64,000 bases of DNA from Nostoc linckia NIES-25. Its GTDB lineage: Bacteria; Cyanobacteriota; Cyanobacteriia; Cyanobacteriales; Nostocaceae. The DNA is taken from assembly GCF_002368035.1 (NCBI RefSeq), contig NZ_AP018223.1, positions 846,449 through 910,448 on the forward strand, given 5' to 3'. The stretch's first letter is position 1; each line of letters starts with the position of its first letter. Shown here one piece after another: positions 24,576 through 32,770 of this stretch. Under the pieces are notes generated by a model. The model saw only the letters and a list, made by a program, of their open reading frames with translations. It was not told where the DNA came from and searched no databases. Both the position numbers and the translations under genes were made by a program.

Positions 24576-25493
24576 ATGAAACCCCAAATAGCCCTCCATC
24601 TCTGGAAACTACTCTGGCAACAATACAGCGCCAGAGTAAATTATGCCCGTACCTACCAGCAAATGATTACCGCTGCCGGTGGAAACGTAGCCAACGACCA
24701 CATCGCCTTCAGGTCTTTGCGTCTATTAATAGATACTCCACGAGGTCAAATTAACCTGGGAATTAACTACCTCGCACAAATTGTAGAAGCTTTAGGTTAT
24801 GTTGCGGCTGGCGAGTATACTTTTGCGAAAACTCATCTTTATGCCCGTCATTATCATCATCCGCACCAAGAGGAATTTAACTTACCCAAACTGTTTATCA
24901 GCGAATTGATTGTTGATGAATTGCCTAGCAATATTGCTCAAATAATTTCTCAAACAGTAGCTTCAATTGAATATAAACTCACTCCATCTATTAATTCTCT
25001 TCTAGAAAAAGAAGAAAACTTTGAAATCATCGCCAAACAACTCCAACAAATATTTACCCGTCCTTGGCTACCTCCCCGGCGTTCCATTGTCGAAGAAGTG
25101 AACCAGGTTACTCAGTATGGCGCTTGGGTATTGCTGCACGGTTATGCTGTCAACCACTTTACAGGCTACGTTAACGGCCAGAACACCGCAAAATATCCAG
25201 ATATAGACATTACTGCTACTAGTTTGGCTAACTTGGGCGTACCAATGAAAGCAGAGATAGAGGGAAATGTTGCTTGTGGTTTGCGTCAAACCGCAACTCA
25301 AGCAGTAACGGAAATGGTAACAGTATTAGATGATAACAGTGGCGCAGAAATTCAGATTCCTTGGACTTACGCCTACTATGAAATTGCCCAACGCTATCCT
25401 GTGGAAGTCGAACCTGGAAAGCAGGTACTTTTTGATGCTTTTTTAGGAAATAATGCCCAGCAATTGTTTGAAATGACGCGTTTATCTAAGTAG
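24576..25493 (+). CDS. DUF1338 protein, 2-oxoadipate dioxygenase/decarboxylase-like
   Basis: 305-residue member of the DUF1338 family, whose characterised bacterial member (HglS/YdcJ of Pseudomonas putida) is an Fe(II) enzyme turning 2-oxoadipate into D-2-hydroxyglutarate in lysine catabolism. Family features seen: NVANDHIAFRSL with His42, the LLHGYAVNHFTGYV motif with His188 and His194, and a C-terminal acidic residue (Glu258 or Glu269) near IPWTYAYYE; His42, His194 and one of these Glu are the likely metal ligands. The gene follows an aminotransferase and an ALDH on the same strand, which fits a lysine/2-aminoadipate route. The family is firm; the substrate is an inference from family and context. 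Confidence 0.85.
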   Translation: MKPQIALHLWKLLWQQYSARVNYARTYQQMITAAGGNVANDHIAFRSLRLLIDTPRGQINLGINYLAQIVEALGYVAAGEYTFAKTHLYARHYHHPHQEEFNLPKLFISELIVDELPSNIAQIISQTVASIEYKLTPSINSLLEKEENFEIIAKQLQQIFTRPWLPPRRSIVEEVNQVTQYGAWVLLHGYAVNHFTGYVNGQNTAKYPDIDITATSLANLGVPMKAEIEGNVACGLRQTATQAVTEMVTVLDDNSGAEIQIPWTYAYYEIAQRYPVEVEPGKQVLFDAFLGNNAQQLFEMTRLSK

Positions 25494-25525
25494 GAATAGG
25501 GAATGGTTTAAAGTTTGAAAAGGAA

Positions 25526-25786
25526 TTGATTCGTCAATTTTTAAGGGAGGATGTGATGCAAGAGTCGGTAATTTATCAAGATATTTTACAGAAGGGAAAG
25601 CAACAAGAAGCCTTTCGGTTTTTAATACGTCTATTAACTCGGCGGTTTGGTGAAATAGATTCGTCGATAATTGAACGTATTCGAGGATTGTCTACCGAAC
25701 AATTGGAAGTATTAGGAGAGGAATTTGTAGATTTTTCTGAAATATCCGATTTAGTAGTTTTACTAGAACAGCAGGAGAGTAGTTAA
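25526..25786 (+). CDS. Fragment of an Rpn/PD-(D/E)XK transposase-like protein (DUF4351)
   Basis: Encodes only the C-terminal part (REDVMQESVIYQDILQKGKQQEAFRFLIRLLTRRFG, then LSTEQLEVLGEEFVDFSEISDLVVLLEQ) of the large cyanobacterial Rpn-like nuclease family; the nuclease domain is missing. The frame stays open a short way upstream, to 25490, but then stops, so this looks like the tail of a decayed gene. GGGAGG sits well for an internal ATG at 25556, so a 76-residue product could still be made. Coding status uncertain. Confidence 0.5.
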   Translation: MIRQFLREDVMQESVIYQDILQKGKQQEAFRFLIRLLTRRFGEIDSSIIERIRGLSTEQLEVLGEEFVDFSEISDLVVLLEQQESS

Positions 25787-25827
25787 AAATAGAGAGATCA
25801 TTTATAAAGTAAATCTTAAGTAGTGGA

Positions 25828-25920
25828 CTGTTTCAGCTAAAATGATGCAAGAGATTTTTGAGGTATTGATAGAAACCAACGTTTTTGATTTTTGCTAAAG
25901 CACCAAATTAGCTGAAACAG
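25828..25920. mobile_element. Small inverted-repeat element
   Basis: Perfect 13-base inverted repeats CTGTTTCAGCTAA (25828-25840) and TTAGCTGAAACAG (25908-25920) enclose 67 non-coding bases. Size and structure fit a MITE; no coding sequence or second full copy was found in the window. Confidence 0.6.
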
Positions 25921-26039
25921 TGGAGTAGGGTGCGTTATGCTTTAAGCTAACGCATCGCCAAAAATTCAACGTGGGTTGTCGTGCAGCGCAACGGACTTTA
26001 TATATAGATATAGTTTAGTATTACTTATAGCTTAATGAA

Positions 26040-26336
26040 GTGAAAATTATTGTTTACTGTAAATATTTCAATTTCAAAAATCCGCTGGAAAAACCAAAGA
26101 TTGAAACGTTTGTGGTGGATATATGTCAAATTCCTAAAGTAGGTGAAACAATTGTTGTTGAGAGAATTTCAGCCCAAAAGCAGTTTGTGATTATTTTTGA
26201 GTATATTGTGACAGCAGTTCAGTTTAATGCTTCAAAAGAATCGGCTGATTCAGCAGATGCTCAAGTAAGTGCATTTTTAAATCATTGTTGGGAGGGAACT
26301 TCAAATTTCAAAATTACCAAGTTTTTAGGGAAATAA
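26040..26336 (+). CDS. Hypothetical small protein
   Basis: I do not recognise this 98-residue protein. It starts at a GTG (MKIIVYCKYFNFKNPLEKPK) with no strong ribosome site and looks beta-rich: alternating hydrophobic strands, VGETIVVERISAQKQFVIIFEYIVTAVQF, then a short helix. No signal peptide or membrane segment. It ends 5 bases before the end of the convergent acyltransferase gene. Composition is typical of the neighbourhood, so it may be real. Confidence 0.5.
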   Translation: MKIIVYCKYFNFKNPLEKPKIETFVVDICQIPKVGETIVVERISAQKQFVIIFEYIVTAVQFNASKESADSADAQVSAFLNHCWEGTSNFKITKFLGK

Positions 26337-26340
26337 TTTT

Positions 26341-27375
26341 TCACCACAACATATGATTGAGGAAATAACGTAAAAGTTTTAAGCCTGTTGGTTCCTGATA
26401 ATTATTTGGTAAAAGGCTCAACATTGCTTTCTCTAAGGTTTGCAAAGCTACGTCTACTTCTTGTCGTTTTGGCCTAGTTGTTGAGGCAAATTGTAACGGA
26501 TCGCCAACCCTTATAGTTAATTTTTTTCTCAAATAAAGGTCGTGAGTTCCAATGAGTGCAATGGGAATAATTGGTACGCCAGCACGCAAAGCATAAATTA
26601 TAGTTCCACGCTTGAGGGGTAGATGTAACTGAGCTTCCGCATTTCCCAATCGTCCTTCGGGAAACAGAATCATCCCATCGCCACGAGCCAAAATTGATAA
26701 AATAATGCGGTCTATCTGTCGCAATGTCTGTATATCTTCACCTGTGGCTACTGTCTGTCCGATTGCTGCGGCTAGATCGATTAAATCTTCCCTTCCTGCT
26801 TTAGCCGCTTTCATCACAGCGACTTCTTCTTTCCACACCCTTTTTAAAGGAATTACACCTCCAGCAAAACCCAGGATGAGGCGCTTCCACCACTTATTAT
26901 AAAGAGTACGAGCATCGCCCAGAATATAGTAATAAGGTTGGGTGGGAAGTTCGGCTAACAGGAGTAATGGATCGATATGGTGGAGATGGTTAACTGCTAA
27001 AATTGCTGGTTGTTGAGGTATCTTTTCGGGGTGTTCGATTTCTACTTGGAAAAGGATATGAATAAGCGATCGCATTACAAAACGACGCACCCAACCATTA
27101 ACTCTAGGTTCGCAATCCTCTTGATTTGTGGCTTCGAGATGATTGAGAGTTTTTTCAACGATTTGGCGAACGGCGCGATCGCCAGCTGCGGCTACACCTT
27201 CTTTTACCCGCTCAATGCTAGCATCACTCAGAGGCGCTATTTCTGATTGCGTGTTATTTTCTTGCTGATGACTCGATGTCAAAAGATTTTCAATTTTAAA
27301 TTTTGGATTTTGCATTGACCGCACCGATAAACGTATGGCGGCTTTATCTGCATTCATCCTAGCAGAATCTCTCAA
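26341..27375 (-). CDS. 1-acyl-glycerol-3-phosphate acyltransferase family protein
   Basis: PlsC-type acyltransferase of phospholipid synthesis acting at the membrane surface. Motif I NHLHHIDPL (catalytic His and Asp), the phosphate-binding ILFPEGRLG and a VPIIPIALIG motif are clear. The sequence is longer than standard PlsC (up to 344 residues), with an acidic, probably flexible N-terminal extension before residue 80 and an inserted helical segment after the GGVIPLKR motif (VAVMKAAKAGREDLIDLAAAIG). The start is uncertain: ATGs at 27375, 27357 and 27315 are all in frame, and the stretch near MQNPKFKIENLL looks like the CCAAAATCCAAAATT repeat found elsewhere. Confidence 0.85.
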   Translation of the reverse strand: MRDSARMNADKAAIRLSVRSMQNPKFKIENLLTSSHQQENNTQSEIAPLSDASIERVKEGVAAAGDRAVRQIVEKTLNHLEATNQEDCEPRVNGWVRRFVMRSLIHILFQVEIEHPEKIPQQPAILAVNHLHHIDPLLLLAELPTQPYYYILGDARTLYNKWWKRLILGFAGGVIPLKRVWKEEVAVMKAAKAGREDLIDLAAAIGQTVATGEDIQTLRQIDRIILSILARGDGMILFPEGRLGNAEAQLHLPLKRGTIIYALRAGVPIIPIALIGTHDLYLRKKLTIRVGDPLQFASTTRPKRQEVDVALQTLEKAMLSLLPNNYQEPTGLKLLRYFLNHMLW

Positions 27376-27511
27376 AAATCAAGCTCGTGTCGTCTGATTT
27401 CGTAAGTTTCGTTTAAAAAAGTAATTATTCCTAAAGGGAGAAGCGATTTTCTTGACAATGTAACTTGATAAGCTAGTAGCTAATTGGGAACAAGCGTAAC
27501 AAATTATTCTG

Positions 27512-28408
27512 ATGAGCCATTACAAAGCAGATACATTTGAAGGTGCGGGAAAGCTAAAACTGTATTACCAAAGCTGGTGTCCAGAAGAAAAGGTGAAGGC
27601 GATATTAGCGATCGTACATGGATTGGGAGCGCACAGCGATCGCTACGATAACCTAGTTCAACATTTAATACCCAAACAATATGCTGTCTACGGTTTTGAT
27701 TTGCGCGGTCATGGTCGTTCCCCTGGTCAACGAGGCTACATTAATCGTTGGAGTGAATTCCGTGAAGACTTGCGAGCATTTTTAGAATTAATTAAAACCC
27801 AACACCCAGGAAAACCAATTTTTCTTTTAGGTCATAGCTTAGGCTCAGTAATTGTTTTGGATTATGCTCTGCGTTATCCTCAACAAGCATCTGCATTACA
27901 AGGTGTAGTTACCTTAGCACCAGCTTTAGGAAAAGTTGGAGTGTCAAAAACCCGGTTAATTATAGGAAAACTGCTCTCACGAATTTGGCCGCGTTTTAGC
28001 TTAAATACCGGACTCGATCTTTCTGGTGGTTCGCGGGATGAGAAAATTATAGCCGCTTATGCCCAAGATTCTTTGCGCCATACTAGAGGTAGTGCGCGTC
28101 TAGCTACAGAATTTTTTGCTACCGTTGATTGGGTTAATGCCCATGCTAGTGATTGGCAATTACCATTGTTAATTCTTCACGGTGGAGCAGATAGAGTAAC
28201 TCTACCTGAGGGTGGGAAAATTTTTTTAGAGCGGGTGAGTTGCTCGGATAAATTAAGAATCGAGTATCCAGGTGCTTATCACGAGCTTCAAAGCGACCTG
28301 AATTATCAAGAGGTGCTGGCTGATTTAGAAAATTGGTTGGAGCGACACCTACCATGTCAGACAGCACTGGGGGGAGAAAGTGCTAATTCAGAGTTTCCTA
28401 GTTCTTAG
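27512..28408 (+). CDS. Alpha/beta hydrolase, monoacylglycerol-lipase-like
   Basis: 298-residue serine hydrolase. Oxyanion region VHGLGAHSDRY, nucleophile elbow GHSLGS (catalytic Ser), acid Asp in LHGGADRVT and His in GAYHELQSD form the triad. The whole pattern, including FDLRGHGRSPGQRGYI, is that of the lysophospholipase/monoglyceride lipase group (PldB-like). No signal peptide, so cytoplasmic. It is divergent from the acyltransferase gene next door; the pair may serve lipid turnover, but this is only context. Confidence 0.9.
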   Translation: MSHYKADTFEGAGKLKLYYQSWCPEEKVKAILAIVHGLGAHSDRYDNLVQHLIPKQYAVYGFDLRGHGRSPGQRGYINRWSEFREDLRAFLELIKTQHPGKPIFLLGHSLGSVIVLDYALRYPQQASALQGVVTLAPALGKVGVSKTRLIIGKLLSRIWPRFSLNTGLDLSGGSRDEKIIAAYAQDSLRHTRGSARLATEFFATVDWVNAHASDWQLPLLILHGGADRVTLPEGGKIFLERVSCSDKLRIEYPGAYHELQSDLNYQEVLADLENWLERHLPCQTALGGESANSEFPSS

Positions 28409-28506
28409 TTTTGATTACTGTATTTTCAAGCAGCGCCAGATTATTTATAGCATCCTAGCGATCGCATCTTAAATAAAGAACAATTACAGCGTTGCTGGAT
28501 CGACCG

Positions 28507-28770
28507 CTACAATTCCTTATAAATACTTTCACGAGTCATAGCATAATCTGATAGTACAGGTAAATTGGCTCCAATACACACTGCAAACTCTTCGATTAAC
28601 CGATCTGCGACTACTTCAAACTCCTCGTCGTTAACTGGACCTTTGCGGTATTGGTCTTGAAAAATTAACTCTTGAAGATATTCACTGACTGAACCATAAC
28701 CGCCTTTAGCGACTTGTTCGTCAACAAAAGCTTTCATCGATTCAGGTAACGAGATCTGAAAGTTGGTCAT
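28507..28770 (-). CDS. ParD-family antitoxin, orphan
   Basis: 87-residue ribbon-helix-helix protein: the N-terminal strand MTNFQISLPESMKAFVDEQVAKGGYGSVSEYLQELI is the ParD/CC2985 signature, followed by an acidic tail that would bind a toxin. No ParE/RelE gene adjoins it on either side; the next 300 bases downstream and the gene at 28872 show no toxin fold that I recognise. It may repress its own promoter or be a leftover of a former pair. Confidence 0.8.
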   Translation of the reverse strand: MTNFQISLPESMKAFVDEQVAKGGYGSVSEYLQELIFQDQYRKGPVNDEEFEVVADRLIEEFAVCIGANLPVLSDYAMTRESIYKEL

Positions 28771-28814
28771 AACCTTGAGAGTTCCGTTGAACTAGTTTTA
28801 TCTACTATGTTACC

Positions 28815-28852
28815 AAGGCGATGTCTATGACGGACTACGCCTACGCAGTAGG
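28815..28852. repeat. Dispersed GGCGATGTCTA(C/T)GA repeat
   Basis: GGCGATGTCTATGACGGACT followed by ACGCCTACGC; a related copy (GGCGATGTCTACGAAGGGCT then ATGCCTACG) lies at 11533-11565. Short palindromic intergenic repeat. Confidence 0.55.
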
Positions 28853-28871
28853 TTTTATGCAAACAGTAGAG

Positions 28872-29201
28872 TCAGTTATTTACATTATCTGAAAAATATG
28901 TAGCTGAGGATTGAGAGTTTTTCACAGCCAAGATAGGTTCTCCCTTTACTCCTCCACGGGTAAGAGTACAAATTTTATAAAAGTTTTCACACTCAAAGAT
29001 TACCAAAACTAACTCTTTTCCTGTTTGGTAAGACGATGGTAAAGGTTTACCTACTTCGCATTTCATCTCAGTTTCATTGTCACACCACTGTAATTTCCAA
29101 ATACGCTTTTCGCTTATTGGTGCTTGGACAGATTGAGCCAAAGCGTTATACACCTGCTCGGCTTTCACATCGTCCTTGGCTGCTGGTACAAAAAACTTCA
29201 T
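28872..29201 (-). CDS. Hypothetical protein
   Basis: 109 residues, family not recognised. A charged N-terminal half (MKFFVPAAKDDVKAEQVYNALAQSV) is followed by a predicted beta-rich core with several cysteines (LQWCDNETEMKCEVGKPL, VIFECENFYKICTLTRGG) and a polar tail. No signal peptide. It lies just upstream of the orphan ParD-type gene on the same strand, with about 100 bases and a short repeat between. Because of its size and position a toxin role was considered, but no known toxin motif is visible. Confidence 0.55.
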   Translation of the reverse strand: MKFFVPAAKDDVKAEQVYNALAQSVQAPISEKRIWKLQWCDNETEMKCEVGKPLPSSYQTGKELVLVIFECENFYKICTLTRGGVKGEPILAVKNSQSSATYFSDNVNN

Positions 29202-29481
29202 AGGCTTTGCTTACAAATAAAGTAGGTTACATTAATACGAGCGTAACGCACTATTTATACAGAATCCTTATATAGCAAGGAAATTAGTAGACAGAGCAAG
29301 AGACAGAACGCCTGACAGCAGACAGAAACTAAAAGCGAATGGTACATTACCGGGGGCTTTTGAGTGACCAGAGGTGAACAATGGTTTACAAATTAGATTA
29401 GGGCAATAACCAAAGAATGAATTTTCTAGCCCAGAGAAAATGTGGCTAGGTAACGCTCTTATTTAACTAGAGGGAAAAACT

Positions 29482-29748
29482 ATGAACATCCAACTTCAAG
29501 CGGAATACGAGCAATTTATACAAACCCGAATTGCTTCAGGTAGATATGAAAATGCTGAAGATGTGATTGTCAAAGCGTTAAAACTGCTTGAGGAATGGGA
29601 GAAGGGTTATCAGGAATGGGAAGAAGAAACTAAGAAAAAAATAGCGGCTGGACTAGCTTCTATCGAACGTGGAGACGTAGTAGATGGTGAAGTGGTGATG
29701 GCACGACTGGAGGAGAAATTACGTAAGGCTCGTGAGACTCAAGGATAA
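29482..29748 (+). CDS. ParD/CopG-type antitoxin
   Basis: 88-residue protein: MNIQLQAEYEQFIQTRIASGRYENAEDVIVKALKLLEEWE is the ribbon-helix-helix antitoxin pattern, followed by a highly charged helical C-terminus (KKKIAAGLASIERGDVVDGEVVMARLEEKLRKARE) that would wrap the toxin. GAGGGAAAAA is a good ribosome site before the ATG. Its stop overlaps the ATG of the next frame (TAATG), the normal arrangement of a coupled toxin gene, but that toxin gene is truncated. Confidence 0.85.
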   Translation: MNIQLQAEYEQFIQTRIASGRYENAEDVIVKALKLLEEWEKGYQEWEEETKKKIAAGLASIERGDVVDGEVVMARLEEKLRKARETQG

Positions 29749-29849
29749 TGGAATACTTTATTGCCAAGGAAGCCAGCCAAGACTTAGATGAAATTTTGGA
29801 TTACTATATATCCAATAGATTATTAACTTTATTTTCAAACATTTATTAG
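29748..29849 (+). pseudogene. Truncated ParE/RelE-type toxin
   Basis: Starts in the TAATG overlap with the antitoxin gene. The 33-residue reading MEYFIAKEASQDLDEILDYY is the N-terminal helix of a ParE-type toxin; after ISNR the sequence turns into unrelated residues and a stop. The last two-thirds of the toxin, with the catalytic or gyrase-binding residues, are missing. The gene end abuts the mnmE stop at 29851, so a deletion or rearrangement reached the mnmE 3' end. Confidence 0.75.
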
Positions 29850-29850
29850 T

Positions 29851-31245
29851 TTATTTGCCAATACAAAACTTACTAAAAATCCTGTCTAATACTGATTCTG
29901 TGACTTCTTCTCCAGTAATTTCGCCTAGTGCTTGAATTGCACCTCGTAAGTCAATTGTCCAAAAATCAAGCGGTAACTGCTGCTCAATTGTTGCTCGTAC
30001 TTGTTCCAAGGAAAGTTGAGCTTGAGTTAAAGCTGCGGCTTGCCTTTGGTTAATCGCTAAATCCATATCAGCAGCTTGGACTTTTCCTGCTTTAACTATC
30101 TCTAAAATTACTGTTTCTAAATCTTCAATTCCTTGATTTTGAGCAGCAGATGTGAAAATTTGAGATTTGAGATTTGTGATTTGAGATTGAAGATTTTGCC
30201 TTTGGCTTTCTTCTACTAAGTCAATTTTATTAAATACTAGAATTAAAGGACGGTGCTGCACTCGTTCGTAAATTTCTTCATCGCCTTGAGTCCAACCTGC
30301 TGAAGCATCAATGGTCAATAGAACTAAATCAGCTGCATTTGCCGCACGGCGCGATCGCTCGACGCCAATTTTTTCTACTTGGTCTGTTGTTTCTCGAATC
30401 CCAGCAGTATCTAGCACCTGCACGGGAATTCCCCCCACAACTAACTGGGATTCCACTACATCGCGGGTTGTACCGGGTAAATCTGTGACAATGGCGCGAT
30501 CGCTCCGGCTCCAAGCGTTTAATAAACTCGATTTACCCACATTCGGACGCCCGACAATTGCCACTTTTAACCCAGTGCGTAACAACTCACCTTTGTCTTT
30601 GGTTGCCAACAACCTAGAAATTTCTATGGCAATTTTCTCAATTTCTGATATAATCACTTTATCATCCAGCGGAGGAAGATCTTCCTCAAAATCGATTCGA
30701 GCTTCGATTTCTGCCAAAATATCCAAACAGTTAGCGCGTAACTGCCGGATTGGATGAGCCAATTTTCCTTGCAAACCAGCTAAGGCAGTTTGGGCAGCTT
30801 GGGGCGATTTAGCTCCCACCAAATCAGCAATGCCTTCGGCTTGAGTCAAATCCAATCGCCCATTCAAAAAGGCGCGGAGGGTAAATTCTCCTGGTTGAGC
30901 CAACCTTGCACCATTTTCCAAACACAGTTGTAACACCTGCTGCACTGCCATAATTCCCCCGTGGCAATGGAATTCCACCACATCTTCACGGGTGTAAGAA
31001 CGGGGTGCTTTCATGATTAGCAACAAAGCTTCATCTACCAATTGTTGCGTCTGGGGATGGCGAATATAACCGTAGAGAATTCGGTGAGTTTGCCAAACTT
31101 GTCGCCCTGGAGTGTGAAACAAAGTTTCGGCGATGGACATTGCTCGATCGCCGGATACGCGCACAATCCCAACACTACCCTGTTGGGGGACAACAGCAGT
31201 GGCGATCGCGGCTATAGTTCCAGTAGTGGCAAAGAGTTCGGGCAT
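29851..31245 (-). CDS. mnmE: tRNA modification GTPase MnmE
   Basis: 464-residue GTPase that with MnmG makes the 5-carboxymethylaminomethyl modification of wobble uridine. An N-terminal tetrahydrofolate-binding domain (TIAAIATAVVPQQGSVGIVRVSG and YIRHP), a helical domain, an inserted G domain with GRPNVGKSSLLN, DLPGTTRD, DTAGIRET and NKIDL, and the diagnostic C-terminal CIGK are all present. Full length. The 3' end lies two bases from the toxin remnant on the other strand. Confidence 0.97.
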   Translation of the reverse strand: MPELFATTGTIAAIATAVVPQQGSVGIVRVSGDRAMSIAETLFHTPGRQVWQTHRILYGYIRHPQTQQLVDEALLLIMKAPRSYTREDVVEFHCHGGIMAVQQVLQLCLENGARLAQPGEFTLRAFLNGRLDLTQAEGIADLVGAKSPQAAQTALAGLQGKLAHPIRQLRANCLDILAEIEARIDFEEDLPPLDDKVIISEIEKIAIEISRLLATKDKGELLRTGLKVAIVGRPNVGKSSLLNAWSRSDRAIVTDLPGTTRDVVESQLVVGGIPVQVLDTAGIRETTDQVEKIGVERSRRAANAADLVLLTIDASAGWTQGDEEIYERVQHRPLILVFNKIDLVEESQRQNLQSQITNLKSQIFTSAAQNQGIEDLETVILEIVKAGKVQAADMDLAINQRQAAALTQAQLSLEQVRATIEQQLPLDFWTIDLRGAIQALGEITGEEVTESVLDRIFSKFCIGK

Positions 31246-31261
31246 CAGCGTTTGTTATGAA

Positions 31262-31440
31262 AGTGAGGAGTTAGGAGTGAGGAGTAAAAATCATAACTCA
31301 TAACTCCTAACTCCTAACTTATTAAATGGTAAGTATTTAGACCGTTGGGATGGCAACAGGCAAGGTAAAATTTATGTTGAAGGTAATGTTTGAGAGTTAA
31401 GAAGTTAGGAGTTGAAATTATAACTCATAACTTTAAAAGA
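31262..31440. repeat. TAACTCCTAACT / AGTTAGGAGTTA inverted repeats
   Basis: Two hairpin-forming blocks of AGTTAGGAGT and its complement (31262-31322 and 31393-31436), separated by unique sequence. They lie upstream of the gene at 31453 and artificially extend its frame. Confidence 0.7.
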
Positions 31441-31452
31441 GAGGAATTCACT

Positions 31453-31653
31453 GTGGAGCAAAAAATTAACTGCGCTGTAGCCTGTGTTAACGGCTGCGTT
31501 TTAGGGGATAAATGCCCCAACATAGAGTTTAGAGAAGCAACTGCCAAATTTGTTGAAGAGACTTCTTTAGACAAAATGTTGGAAATGGCTGAAGAACGTC
31601 TGCGGAGAAAAATGACGGAACCGCCAAAATGGGTTTTTCCTGAAGATCCGTAA
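31453..31653 (+). CDS. Small conserved-looking protein, unknown function
   Basis: 66 residues starting at GTG with AGAGGA 8 bases upstream; earlier in-frame starts lie in repeat DNA. The sequence EQKINCAVACVNGCVLGDKCPNIEF has four cysteines in the pattern C-X3-C-X3-C-X5-C, then a helix rich in Glu/Lys and a tail MTEPPKWVFPEDP. The cysteines could bind metal or an Fe-S cluster, but this is only a spacing argument. No transmembrane segment. Function not recognised. Confidence 0.7.
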   Translation: MEQKINCAVACVNGCVLGDKCPNIEFREATAKFVEETSLDKMLEMAEERLRRKMTEPPKWVFPEDP

Positions 31654-31816
31654 GATTGAGTCAATCAATTTTGGATTTTGGATTGCAGATTTTGGATTAA
31701 AATATATCCCACTAAAAGTAGAGAATTTTAAATTTTGGATGCAAATATTTGTTCGGCGTACTAAGGGCGAAGTATGTACCCAAATAAATTTTAATCTAAA
31801 ATCTGTCTTGAAAAGC

Positions 31817-31843
31817 TTTGAGCGGATGGAAACTCCGCTCAAA
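31817..31843. repeat. Hairpin repeat TTTGAGCGGA/TCCGCTCAAA
   Basis: Ten-base perfect stem with loop TGGAAAC. The closely related hairpin CTGAGCGGAGG-AAA-CCTCCGCTCAG lies at 49406-49430; both are followed by ACTTT, so they form a dispersed family. Confidence 0.7.
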
Positions 31844-31920
31844 CTTTTGTATGCGACGCGCTACGCGTAGCTTGCTTCTTTGCAGGAGTACGCAAAATCT
31901 AAAATCTAAAATTGCCACAG

Positions 31921-32598
31921 TTAAATAGTATCTGGATCTATATTTAATTCTCGCAGTTTTGCTGCCAAGCGATCGCTGCGTCGCTTCTCTATTTCCGCCT
32001 GCCGTGCAACTTCTTCTGGTGCTGGAATTATTTGTCCTTCAGGCGTGAAAAATCGCAATTTTTCCGTATCAACTCCCAAATATAACTCTAGTTGCTGACT
32101 CCACAACCAACCTTGAGAATTAGGTTCCAAGGGTTGATACTTACCAGCTAGCAAAACAAATCCAACAAACTCTAAATTAATAGGATCGAACCAAAAATAT
32201 TCTGGTGTGCGAAAAATATCTTGGTAAATTTGTTTTTTCAAGCCTCGATCGGTTGCTGCTGTGGAATCTGATAGCAGTTCTACAATCACGTTAGGATACT
32301 TGCCATCTTCTTCCCAAACAACCCAGCTTTTACGAGGTTTGCGTTCAGTCCCCATCACTACAAAAAAATCTGGGCCTCGGAAATTTTCTGATTTAAGTTG
32401 GCGTGGACTGTAGTAAATCGTGAGATTACCCGATGTATAAAAATCATTACGGTTTTGCCACCACCACTCCAAGCATTGAATTAGTAGCGTCATTTGTAGG
32501 CGATGTAAGTCAGTTTCCAAAGGCGGTTCGTCACTATATAAATCCCCTGGGGGAAATATAACATCTTCTGGGGTTTCTAAATTTTGGACTACAGACAT
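31921..32598 (-). CDS. Uma2-family (DUF820) putative endonuclease
   Basis: 225-residue protein of the large cyanobacterial Uma2/DUF820 family, with a PD-(D/E)XK-like core: RGPDFFVVMGTE, then VIVELLSDSTAATDRGLKKQIYQDI (Glu and Lys of the core), YFWFDPINLEFVGFVL. The C-terminus has the usual charged helix (EEVARQAEIEKRRSDRLAAKLRELNIDP). Many paralogues occur per cyanobacterial genome; no role is established. Intact, unlike the second family member at 47057-47801. Confidence 0.85.
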   Translation of the reverse strand: MSVVQNLETPEDVIFPPGDLYSDEPPLETDLHRLQMTLLIQCLEWWWQNRNDFYTSGNLTIYYSPRQLKSENFRGPDFFVVMGTERKPRKSWVVWEEDGKYPNVIVELLSDSTAATDRGLKKQIYQDIFRTPEYFWFDPINLEFVGFVLLAGKYQPLEPNSQGWLWSQQLELYLGVDTEKLRFFTPEGQIIPAPEEVARQAEIEKRRSDRLAAKLRELNIDPDTI

Positions 32599-32770
32599 AG
32601 TAATAAGTTTCTTAATGCTATAAGTTTAGCGTAACAGCTATAAGGATAGGCGCTGAGCAATTTATGATTAAATAAGTTTTATACTAAAAATAGCTAATTA
32701 AATTTGATATTAAATGGTGAGATAAATTGACAAAATATATTAATTCATCAACCAATTAAAACTATTGTTA

